26,274 nt of DNA from a virus. Of the stretch, positions 1 to 7,301 are shown in pieces; positions within the stretch are counted from its first letter, which is position 1; each line of letters starts with the position of its first letter. The stretch lies in the IMG/VR virus record IMGVR_UViG_3300008448_000540, positions 1 through 26,274 of that record. One strand, given 5' to 3'. The translations under genes and the position numbers were made by a program. Under the pieces are notes generated by a model that was given only the letters and a program-made list of their open reading frames with translations, was not told where the DNA came from and did not search any database.

Positions 1-469
1 TCCACAAATCTTTCAGGTCTGCTGGTACATGGTAAATCATTTGCTCACGCAATTCAACTTCCATCTGCTCAAGTCTGGAACGAATAAGAACCCGTTGCAA
101 TGCTCTGCGACTTAGAGACACATCGCCAGTGTAAACTTCTTTGGCTTTCTTTTCTTCTTCATAAAACAATTCTTCAATCTTGTCCATAGCATCAAAGAAT
201 GTCCCCAACTGATCTCCGATGGTTGACATAATATCATTTGGATCCTTTGATAGGTTTTCCTTTATTTCTTTTTTCTTTTGCTCAAACTGTTGCTTTTGTT
301 CTCTGGTAACAGGTTTGCCTTCATGCTGTTTGGAGAATTGCTTATCTAAATCATCAAGAACACCCTTCACATCACCGGCTGCACTTTTGATATCTTTGTA
401 GAGTTGGCAACCTTTCTTTACGGCAGCCACAGCCCCATTTGCTAGAGCCAGAAGGGTTAACGGATCCAT
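1..469 (-). CDS. Conserved T4-like phage protein of unknown function, 3' end outside window
   Basis: Leftward reading frame that starts with ATG at 469 and stays open to the window edge, giving about 156 residues without a stop. The N-terminus (MDPLTLLALANGAVAAVKKG) is a short hydrophobic/alanine-rich helix, followed by a charged, largely helical region with a Lys/Gln/Glu-rich linker near residues 60-80. From memory, proteins beginning MDPLTLLA...KKGCQLYKD are conserved unknowns in T4-like cyanophages, often near structural genes; no function is known to me. It is transcribed away from the replication operon, so the 470-549 gap is a divergent control region. A late-promoter-like octamer lies at 543-550 on this strand. 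The start has only a weak purine-rich site (AAAAG directly before the ATG). Confidence 0.75.
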   Translation of the reverse strand, partial: MDPLTLLALANGAVAAVKKGCQLYKDIKSAAGDVKGVLDDLDKQFSKQHEGKPVTREQKQQFEQKKKEIKENLSKDPNDIMSTIGDQLGTFFDAMDKIEELFYEEEKKAKEVYTGDVSLSRRALQRVLIRSRLEQMEVELREQMIYHVPADLKDLW

Positions 470-489
470 CTTTTATACCATTTATTCTG

Positions 490-518
490 TTGACTTTATA
501 ACAAAACAATGATATAAT
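490..518 (+). promoter_or_regulatory. Sigma70-type early promoter for the tRNA and replication operon
   Basis: TTGACT (490-495) and a perfect TATAAT (513-518) are separated by 17 bases, the ideal spacing. Transcription should start near 525 and run into the tRNA gene at 550 and the replication genes from 638. This is the pattern expected of a T4-like early promoter read by unmodified host RNA polymerase. No other -35/-10 pair this good was seen in the window. Confidence 0.8.
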
Positions 519-542
519 ACGACCTCAAACACACTATATACT

Positions 543-550
543 TATTTATG
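543..550 (-). promoter_or_regulatory. Possible late promoter for the leftward gene
   Basis: Read leftward, the octamer is CATAAATA, one base away from the T4 late consensus TATAAATA. Its predicted start site would be near 537, giving a leader of about 68 bases before the ATG at 469. It overlaps the first base of the tRNA gene on the other strand. One octamer in AT-rich DNA is weak evidence by itself. Confidence 0.35.
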
Positions 551-622
551 CGGGTATTCTCCTGGGAGAGGACTTAGCCTTCCAAGCTAAAGAAGCCGGT
601 TCGAATCCGACTACCCGCTCCA
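550..622 (+). tRNA. tRNA-Gly (anticodon UCC) with encoded CCA
   Basis: The acceptor stem GCGGGTA (550-556) pairs perfectly with TACCCGC (612-618), followed by discriminator T and an encoded CCA (620-622). The anticodon stem TTAGC/GCTAA (574-578 with 586-590) encloses the 7-base loop CTTCCAA, so the anticodon is TCC (581-583) and it reads GGA/GGG. The T arm (595-611) has the canonical TTCGAAT loop with one C-A mismatch in its stem. The D arm is unusual: TCTC/GAGA encloses only about four bases, leaving four unpaired bases before the anticodon stem. The gene lies just downstream of the sigma70 promoter and ends 15 bases before the next start codon, so it is probably co-transcribed with the replication operon and released by processing. 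Confidence 0.9.
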
Positions 623-637
623 TCTCAAAGGTTTATT

Positions 638-946
638 ATGACTATAATTGTACTGAAACTTGTCACTCAGGAAGAAGTTTTGGGTGAAGTTAAATCTGAA
701 ACTCCATTTGCATTTACCTTATCCAATCCTGTGGCTATTGCTGTGGTCCGTGGTCAGGACGGTAATCCAAATGTCGGTTTTGCACCATTTCCAATGCACG
801 CCAATCATGGCAAAAATGCAACTATTGACATTGACAAGAAGAATGTAGTATACTACTATGTTCCTGCTGATGATTTTATTGAAAACTACAATCAAATTTT
901 TGGTTCAGGTATCATTCTTCCAAACAAACAAATACTTAAAGGTTAA
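638..946 (+). CDS. Sm-like (LSm-fold) phage protein
   Basis: 102 residues. The sequence runs KLVTQEEVLGEVKSETPFAF, then TLSNPVAI, then a strand-rich region ending VVYYYVPADDFIENYNQIFG. This is the arrangement of an Sm fold: a target-binding strand pair (VLGEV...FTLSNPVAI) and a later hydrophobic strand. Small Sm-like proteins of cyanophage origin are known from marine metagenomes, one with a crystal structure. The family suggests a ring-forming RNA- or protein-binding protein, but the role in phage is unknown. A good ribosome binding site (AAAGG, 627-631, 6 bases before the ATG) supports this start. The stop overlaps the polymerase start by one base (TAATG), so the two are probably translationally coupled. 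The assignment rests on motif reading. Confidence 0.6.
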   Translation: MTIIVLKLVTQEEVLGEVKSETPFAFTLSNPVAIAVVRGQDGNPNVGFAPFPMHANHGKNATIDIDKKNVVYYYVPADDFIENYNQIFGSGIILPNKQILKG

Positions 947-3504
947 TGACTAATTTCTACACAAATGTTCAATCTCTCGGTGGTAAAATTCTTTATCGTG
1001 GTGTCAAAGACGGTAAACGAATCAGACTAAAGATTGATTATGAACCACAATTGTACCTTCCTGCTCGCAAAGGTAACGGTACACACAAATCTCTTGATGG
1101 TATTGACCTTGTACCAAAACGATTCGATGGCATTCGTGAAGCAAGAGACTATGTAAAACAATTTGAAGATGTTGCTGGTGGTACAAAAATCTATGGCAAC
1201 ACCAGATTCGAATATGCATTTATCGCAGAACAACATTCTGAAATGGTTGATTGGGATGCCGATAAAGTTTCTATTGGTGTAGTCGATATTGAAGTTGGTT
1301 CTGAGAATGGTTTTCCAGACCCATATCTTGCAAACGAACCAATCACAGCCATCGCCATAACCTATCTAGGTGGACACACGTATGTTATGGGTTGCGGAGA
1401 CTACACCAATGACGATCCAGACAATGTAACCTACTTCAAATGCAGGGACGAATGGTCTCTTTGCAAAAAGTTCTTGGATATCTGGACTCGTATGACACCA
1501 GATGTTATCACTGGTTGGAATACTAAGTTCTTTGATATACCTTATCTTGTAAATCGTTTTCGTAAAATTCTTGGTGAAGATGATACCAAGAAACTGTCTC
1601 CATGGAATTATATCACGGAACGCAAAACGATTATTAATGGCCGTCAATTGATTGCATATAGTTTTGTTGGTGTCGAATCACTTGACTATATTGAATTGTA
1701 CAAATGGTATGCGCCAGGTGGTAAGTCACAAGAATCATATCGGTTGGATAACATCGCACAGGTGGAACTTGGTGAAGGTAAAATCTCATATGATGAATAT
1801 GATAATCTCCATGCATTGTATCGCCTCAACTTTCAAAAGTTTATTGAATACAACATCAAAGACGTTAAACTGATTCTAAAGTTGGAAGATAAACTGAAGC
1901 TTCTAGAATTGGCCTTAACCCTTGCATATGATACCAAGTGTAACTATGAAGATGTGTTTGCTCAGACCCGTATGTGGGATGCACTAACATATTCATATCT
2001 GTTGAATCGTGGTATCATTGTGCCACCCCGTGAAGTGCAGGACAAAGATGCTGCATTTGAAGGTGCATATGTAAAAGACCCACAAGTTGGTATGCATAAT
2101 TATATTGCATCGTTTGACTTGAACAGTTTGTATCCACATTTGATGATGCAATACAATATCAGCCCAGAAACATTAATTGAACCAGAAAACTATACACCAG
2201 AAATGCGTGAAGTGCTTTCACAAGGTGTGTCTGTTGATAAACTCTTGAAATGTCAAATTGACACCTCAAGATTGGAAGATGTAACGATTACACCAAACGG
2301 ACAATTCTTCCGTACGGACAAGATTGGTTTCTTACCTGCAATGATGGAAGAAATGTATCAAGACCGTAAGAAGTTTAAAAAGATGATGTTGACAGCTCAA
2401 CAGGAGTACGAAAATGAAAAAGACGAATCTAAAAAATACGACATTGAGAAACGTGTGGCTAGATTTAACAACCTACAACTTGCAAAGAAAGTATCCCTCA
2501 ACTCTGCCTACGGCGCTTTGGGAAGCCAGTATTTTAGGTTTTATGACCTACGCATGGCTCTGGGAGTTACTACCGCAGGTCAACTTTCCATCAGATGGAT
2601 CGAAGCCAAAATCAACAAGTACATGAACAAGTTATTGTCCACAGATGATGTGGACTATGTGATTGCATCAGATACTGATTCTATTTACCTGCGCCTTGGT
2701 GACCTGGTAAACAAAGTGTATGGTGTTGATGGTGTTGTTAAGATGCCTGCACAAAAAGTTATTGAATTCATGGACAGAGTTTGTGAAGATAAACTACAAC
2801 CATATATTGATAAATCATACGAAGAATTGGCCAATTATGTACACGCATACGCACAAAAGATGCAGATGAAGCGTGAAGGTCTTTCCGACAAGGGTGTGTG
2901 GACTGCCAAGAAGCGTTATATATTGAATGTGTATAACAACGAAGGTGTTCAGTATGCAGAACCACACATGAAGGTGATGGGTTTGGAAATGATTAAATCA
3001 TCCACACCATCTGCCATTCGTGAGAAGATGAAAGCCTCTATTAAGTTAATGATGACTGGTACCGAACAAGAAGTGCAAGACTTTATTGCCAAGTTCAGGC
3101 AGGAGTTTAAAACACTACCTGCGGAAGAAATATCTTTTCCTAGAGGTTTGAATGGGTTAAGTACTTATTCCGATCCAGTAATGATGTTCAAAAAAGGTAC
3201 ACCAATTCATGTTCGTGGTGCGATTGTATATAATCATTACCTCAAACAAAAAGATTTGACCAAGAAGTATCCATTGATCCAAGAAGGTGAAAAACTCAAA
3301 TTCACCTATCTAAAAATGCCGAATCATTTCAAGAATGATGTGATTTCATTTCCCTCAAGAATACCAAAAGAGTTTGAGCTTGACAACTACATTGACTATG
3401 ATGTACAATTCGACAAGGCCTTTCTGGAACCAATCAGCGTAATTTTGCGTTGCATGAATTGGTCTGCGGAAAAAACAAATTCTTTAGAGGACTTTTTTGC
3501 ATGA
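946..3504 (+). CDS. 43: Family B DNA polymerase (T4 gp43-like)
   Basis: 852 residues, the replicative DNA polymerase with 3'-5' proofreading. Exonuclease motifs are intact: Exo I DIEVG (114-118; D114/E116 correspond to D112/E114 of T4), Exo II GWNTKFFDIPY (190-200) and Exo III EYNIKDV (301-307). Polymerase motif A is DLNSLYP (391-397), motif B is KKVSLNSAYGALGS (514-527) and motif C is the catalytic DTDS (576-579). A later AKKRYILNVY segment and an AEPHMKVMG segment match the T4 thumb region closely. The C-terminus ends in NSLEDFFA, a plausible peptide for binding the gp45 sliding clamp. No motif is missing and the length fits the family (T4 gp43 is about 900 residues). It overlaps the upstream gene by one base and the downstream gene by four (ATGA, 3501-3504). 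Confidence 0.97.
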   Translation: MTNFYTNVQSLGGKILYRGVKDGKRIRLKIDYEPQLYLPARKGNGTHKSLDGIDLVPKRFDGIREARDYVKQFEDVAGGTKIYGNTRFEYAFIAEQHSEMVDWDADKVSIGVVDIEVGSENGFPDPYLANEPITAIAITYLGGHTYVMGCGDYTNDDPDNVTYFKCRDEWSLCKKFLDIWTRMTPDVITGWNTKFFDIPYLVNRFRKILGEDDTKKLSPWNYITERKTIINGRQLIAYSFVGVESLDYIELYKWYAPGGKSQESYRLDNIAQVELGEGKISYDEYDNLHALYRLNFQKFIEYNIKDVKLILKLEDKLKLLELALTLAYDTKCNYEDVFAQTRMWDALTYSYLLNRGIIVPPREVQDKDAAFEGAYVKDPQVGMHNYIASFDLNSLYPHLMMQYNISPETLIEPENYTPEMREVLSQGVSVDKLLKCQIDTSRLEDVTITPNGQFFRTDKIGFLPAMMEEMYQDRKKFKKMMLTAQQEYENEKDESKKYDIEKRVARFNNLQLAKKVSLNSAYGALGSQYFRFYDLRMALGVTTAGQLSIRWIEAKINKYMNKLLSTDDVDYVIASDTDSIYLRLGDLVNKVYGVDGVVKMPAQKVIEFMDRVCEDKLQPYIDKSYEELANYVHAYAQKMQMKREGLSDKGVWTAKKRYILNVYNNEGVQYAEPHMKVMGLEMIKSSTPSAIREKMKASIKLMMTGTEQEVQDFIAKFRQEFKTLPAEEISFPRGLNGLSTYSDPVMMFKKGTPIHVRGAIVYNHYLKQKDLTKKYPLIQEGEKLKFTYLKMPNHFKNDVISFPSRIPKEFELDNYIDYDVQFDKAFLEPISVILRCMNWSAEKTNSLEDFFA

Positions 3505-4559
3505 TATTCTTAACGTTACTGACAGCACTAGGTTTATCTGGCGTTGCAGCATACTATTCAGTTATAGGTTTAGCCCAAATATTTCCAGGATCTTTTTGGC
3601 CAGTTGTCATTATGGGTTCTATACTTGAAATATCAAAACTTGTAACTGTATCTTGGTTGTATAGAAACTGGAGGGAATGCCCTTTTCTTATCAAATCATA
3701 TCTATCAATTGCTGTTGTTATTTTAATGTTGATTACCTCAATGGGTATTTTTGGTTTCCTATCAAAGGCACACCTAGAACATTCGGCAGATAATGCACCA
3801 CTTGTAGATAAGATTGCATTGTTGGATGAGAAGATAAAAACGGAGAAGGAAAATGTCGAATCGAACCGCAAGGCAATTAAACAGTATGATGAGGTTGTGG
3901 ATCAAACTATGGGTCGCTCAACAGATGAAAAGGGTGCCGACAAAGCGCAAGCAATACGCCGTTCCCAACAGAAAGATAGGGCTAGAATACTACAAGAAAT
4001 TCAACAGTCGCAAGCCACCATTGCCAAATACTCCGAGGAACGTGCGCCTCTATCTACAGAGCTTAAAAAGGTTGAAGCGGATATCGGTCCAATCAAATAT
4101 ATTGCGGCCTTGGCATATGGTGAGGCGACTAATGACATTATCGACAAAGCGGTAAGACTTGTTATTTTATTGATTATTGTGGTATTTGATCCATTGGCAA
4201 TTTTATTGATTATTGCATACAACATGTCAATAAGACAAAAAGAAGATTTTGATGATACTGAAAACTTCTTTAATCGTGCAAAAGAAACTGCCAGAAAATT
4301 GGACGAAGATTCGATACCTGTATATGTTGCTGATGTTGGTGAAAAACCAACCAAAGAAGAATTGGAAGAAATACTACAAGAACCTGAACCAAAAAAGGAA
4401 GAAACCGTAGAGATTAGAAAAGACAATATGATTGTGATTGATGAAGCTAGTGGTGAATCAATACCACCCATCACTTCATCTGAGCAACAACTACCCAAAA
4501 AATTAGAACCTAAGTATGATTATGATGAACCATATTCGTTTCGTGAAAAAGGAAAATAA
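3501..4559 (+). CDS. Membrane protein with coiled coil, between polymerase and uvsX
   Basis: 352 residues from the ATG at 3501. That start overlaps the polymerase stop as ATGA and has AGAGGA (3486-3491) 9 bases upstream; an in-frame ATG at 3450 lies inside the polymerase gene without comparable support. Hydrophobic segments lie at about residues 1-25, 33-54, 66-88 and 219-240. Between the third and fourth is a 100-residue charged helical region (about 100-195) rich in Glu/Lys/Gln with coiled-coil character. After TM4 comes an acidic, Pro/Glu-rich tail. Similar 'coil-containing' membrane proteins occur in marine T4-like phages, but I know of no function. Its place inside the replication operon suggests a membrane anchor for replication or a role in host takeover, which is inference only. 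Confidence 0.8.
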   Translation: MIFLTLLTALGLSGVAAYYSVIGLAQIFPGSFWPVVIMGSILEISKLVTVSWLYRNWRECPFLIKSYLSIAVVILMLITSMGIFGFLSKAHLEHSADNAPLVDKIALLDEKIKTEKENVESNRKAIKQYDEVVDQTMGRSTDEKGADKAQAIRRSQQKDRARILQEIQQSQATIAKYSEERAPLSTELKKVEADIGPIKYIAALAYGEATNDIIDKAVRLVILLIIVVFDPLAILLIIAYNMSIRQKEDFDDTENFFNRAKETARKLDEDSIPVYVADVGEKPTKEELEEILQEPEPKKEETVEIRKDNMIVIDEASGESIPPITSSEQQLPKKLEPKYDYDEPYSFREKGK

Positions 4560-5630
4560 ATGAGCATTCTTGACAAAATTAAAAAGAATAGTAGCATCAA
4601 AGATTCTGCTATTCTATCCAAATCAAAATTCTTCAATGAGAAGGATATGATTTCAACCGCAGTGCCAATTATTAATGTGGCACTTTCTGGTAAATTAGAC
4701 GGAGGTCTAACACCAGGTCTTACAATGTGGGCTGGTCCATCAAAACATTTTAAGACAGCCTTTTCTTTATTGATGGCCAAATCTTATTTGGACAAATATG
4801 AAGATGCAGCACTATTATTCTACGATTCGGAGTTTGGTACTCCACAGTCTTATTTTGACAGTTTTGGTATTGACACAGACCGGGTGCTCCATACTCCTCT
4901 TACAGATATTGAACAACTCAAGTTCGACATAATGGCTCAATTGACACAACTTGAGCGTGGTGATAAATTGATTATCGTCATTGATTCAATTGGCAACTTG
5001 GCATCAAAGAAAGAAGTTGAAGATGCCTTGGCTGAAAAATCAGTTGCTGATATGTCTAGAGCAAAACAAGTCAAGTCTTTGTTCCGTATGGTAACACCAC
5101 ATTTGTCTTTGAAAGATATTCCAATGATTGTGGTTAATCACACATACAAAGAAATCGGTATGTTCCCCAAAGATATCGTTGGTGGTGGTACAGGTTCTTA
5201 TTATTCGGCTGATAATATCTTTATCATTGGTCGCCAACAAGAAAAAGACGGTACAGAAGTTACCGGTTACAATTTTATTATTAATGTAGAGAAAAGTAGA
5301 TATGTCAAAGAAAAATCTAAGATACCTGTTAGCGTATCTTTTGACGGTGGTATTAGCACTTGGTCTGGTTTGCTCGACCTTGCTTTGGAATCCAAGCATG
5401 TGGTCAAACCAAAGAATGGTTGGTACCAACGTGTCGATGCTGACGGTGTGATTGAAGAAAAGAATTACCGTGAGAAGGACACCGATACCAAAGACTTCTG
5501 GATGCCTATTCTGAAACAGAAATCTTTCCGTGATTTTATTGAGGACAAATATCGAGTGGCAGCCGGTGAAATTATGACAAGCAACATTGATGAAACATTT
5601 GATGTTGAAACTATGAATGGTGCAACATGA
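4560..5630 (+). CDS. uvsX: UvsX RecA-like recombinase
   Basis: 356 residues. RecA-family strand-exchange ATPase acting in recombination-dependent replication and repair. Walker A is GPSKHFKT (59-66), the form typical of T4 UvsX (GPSKSFKS), and Walker B is LIIVIDS (137-143). A DSEFGTP segment (89-95) and an IPMIVVNHTY segment follow in the expected RecA-core order, and the length is close to T4 UvsX (about 390). The gene starts directly after the TAA of the membrane protein and its stop overlaps the next start as ATGA (5627-5630). Its position between polymerase and gp41 helicase follows the T4-like cyanophage/pelagiphage order. Confidence 0.95.
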   Translation: MSILDKIKKNSSIKDSAILSKSKFFNEKDMISTAVPIINVALSGKLDGGLTPGLTMWAGPSKHFKTAFSLLMAKSYLDKYEDAALLFYDSEFGTPQSYFDSFGIDTDRVLHTPLTDIEQLKFDIMAQLTQLERGDKLIIVIDSIGNLASKKEVEDALAEKSVADMSRAKQVKSLFRMVTPHLSLKDIPMIVVNHTYKEIGMFPKDIVGGGTGSYYSADNIFIIGRQQEKDGTEVTGYNFIINVEKSRYVKEKSKIPVSVSFDGGISTWSGLLDLALESKHVVKPKNGWYQRVDADGVIEEKNYREKDTDTKDFWMPILKQKSFRDFIEDKYRVAAGEIMTSNIDETFDVETMNGAT

Positions 5631-5950
5631 CAGAAGGTATTGATTATTGCTTCATCTATCCGAAAGATGATAAGTCTTCCGTACACATCAAGTTTTTAGA
5701 AGGTCCATACAAAGATACCATCTTCAAGTATGGTAAGGTAAAGTTCAAGGAAGAAAATGAACAAGTCTATTTACTTTTTGCTTATGATGTGATAGAATCG
5801 ACAGTCAAGAAGCCAGCCAAACTGGAAAAAGATGGCGACTTTAAAAATTATATTGGTGACTTATTGGTAGAAATAATGTCATCTAACATGGAACAGGAAG
5901 TGATTGATGAAACTGGAACAGACGATTTTAAAGAATCTAATCTACAATGA
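5627..5950 (+). CDS. Small conserved unknown between uvsX and gp41
   Basis: 107 residues, function not recognised. The first 60 residues alternate hydrophobic and polar in a beta-rich pattern (HIKFLEGPYKDTIFKYGKVKF), followed by a helical segment (FKNYIGDLLVEIM) and an acidic tail ending DFKESNLQ. The start overlaps the uvsX stop (ATGA) and its last 44 bases overlap the gp41 start, so it is translationally coupled on both sides. Similar small proteins seem to sit at this position in marine T4-like phages. Its location suggests an accessory factor for UvsX or for helicase loading. T4 gp59 (about 217 residues) is the known loader, and this protein is too short and too different for me to call it gp59. 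Confidence 0.8.
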   Translation: MTEGIDYCFIYPKDDKSSVHIKFLEGPYKDTIFKYGKVKFKEENEQVYLLFAYDVIESTVKKPAKLEKDGDFKNYIGDLLVEIMSSNMEQEVIDETGTDDFKESNLQ

Positions 5951-7301
5951 AGAATATCTACGCAAGGTTTTACCATTCTTAAAATCAGAATATTTTACCG
6001 ACAGAACAGATAAAACATTATACCATGAAATTGCATCGTTCACAGAAACTTACAATTCTCCACCAACGATTGAAGCGCTTGTATTGGCCGTCAAAGAGAG
6101 GCGTAACCTCACAGATGACGAAGTGGAGAAGTGTGAAACTTATCTCCAAGAAATTGCAAAAACTAAGGATGAAGAATCCAAGGTTCAATGGCTTACTGAC
6201 AAAACCGAACAATTCTGTCAAGAAAAAGCGATATACAATGCAGTACTGGGGGCAATTTCCATACTTGACGGGAAAGATAAAACCCAAGACAAAGGTGCGA
6301 TTCCCAAGGTATTATCGGACGCTTTGGCGGTAAGTTTTGACAACTCAGTTGGCCACGATTACCTAGAAAATTCGGAAGAACGATATGAATTCTACCATCG
6401 TAAAGAAGAACGAATCCCCTTTGATTTGGATTTCTTTAACAAGATCACAAAAGGTGGTCTACCTACTAAAACGCTTAATATCGCTCTTGCCGGAACTGGC
6501 GTGGGAAAAAGTTTGTTCATGTGCCATGTGGCTGCAGGATGTATGGTTCAAGGCAAGAATGTACTTTACATCACCATGGAAATGGCTGAAGAAAAGATTG
6601 CAGAAAGAATAGATGCGAATCTATTGAATGTCACAGTTGATGACCTTGTAAATTTACCGAAAGAAATGTATGATAAGAAAATTGCTAAACTTCGTGAAAA
6701 GACAGTTGGAAAACTTATCATCAAAGAATATCCTACAGCATCTGCGAGCACCACTCATTTTCGTACCTTACTCAATGAGCTCAATCTTAAAAAGTCTTTT
6801 GTTCCTGATATTATCTTTATTGATTATCTTAACATTTGTTGCAGTGCTAGAGTTAAAGCTGGTGCTAACGTCAACAGTTACACCTATGTTAAGGCTATTG
6901 CCGAAGAGCTGCGTGGACTTGCAGTTGAATACGGAGTACCAATTGTATCTGCTACACAAACAACAAGAAGTGGTTTTACTTCATCCGACCCAGGACTTGA
7001 GGACACAAGTGAGAGTTTTGGTCTGCCAGCAACCGCAGACTTGATGTTTGCTTTGATTTCTTCCGAAGAATTGGAAGAACTTGGCCAGATTATGGTGAAA
7101 CAGTTGAAGAATCGTTACTCCGATCCAACAATGTACAAAAGATTCACCTTGGGTATTGACAGAGCAAAGATGCGCCTGTATGATGTGGAACAATCTGGTC
7201 AAGATGGCATTACTGATTCTGGTCAACCAGATAAACCACTCAACACATTTGGCAACAGAGAGAAACCACAGAAGAAATCATTTGATGGATTTAAAGTATG
7301 A
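5907..7301 (+). CDS. 41: Replicative DNA helicase (T4 gp41, DnaB-like)
   Basis: 464 residues. Hexameric 5'-3' helicase of the DnaB/gp41 family that drives the fork and works with primase. Walker A is AGTGVGKS (195-202), followed by NVLYITMEMAEE, and Walker B is IIFIDYL (302-308). Segments such as ITKGG, the arginine-rich RIDANLL stretch, SFVPDIIFIDYL, VKAIAEELR and GLPATADLMFA align by eye with T4 gp41, including the GHDYLE linker region. The ATG at 5907 is chosen because AGGAAG (5895-5900) lies 6 bases upstream; a TTG one codon earlier is the alternative. The gene overlaps its upstream neighbour by 44 bases and its downstream neighbour by four. No primase (gp61) is present in the window. Confidence 0.95.
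   Translation: MKLEQTILKNLIYNEEYLRKVLPFLKSEYFTDRTDKTLYHEIASFTETYNSPPTIEALVLAVKERRNLTDDEVEKCETYLQEIAKTKDEESKVQWLTDKTEQFCQEKAIYNAVLGAISILDGKDKTQDKGAIPKVLSDALAVSFDNSVGHDYLENSEERYEFYHRKEERIPFDLDFFNKITKGGLPTKTLNIALAGTGVGKSLFMCHVAAGCMVQGKNVLYITMEMAEEKIAERIDANLLNVTVDDLVNLPKEMYDKKIAKLREKTVGKLIIKEYPTASASTTHFRTLLNELNLKKSFVPDIIFIDYLNICCSARVKAGANVNSYTYVKAIAEELRGLAVEYGVPIVSATQTTRSGFTSSDPGLEDTSESFGLPATADLMFALISSEELEELGQIMVKQLKNRYSDPTMYKRFTLGIDRAKMRLYDVEQSGQDGITDSGQPDKPLNTFGNREKPQKKSFDGFKV

Noticed and set aside
3450-3500. Upstream start for the membrane coiled-coil gene
   Set aside because: The ATG at 3450 lies inside the polymerase C-terminus and would add a polar extension; ATG 3501 has a strong ribosome binding site and an ATGA overlap.
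4001-4498. 165-residue leftward ORF opposite the membrane coiled-coil gene
   Set aside because: Lies wholly within a well-supported gene on the other strand, is Ser/Ile-rich as expected for the antisense of Glu/Asp/Lys-rich codons, and has no promoter or coupled neighbour.
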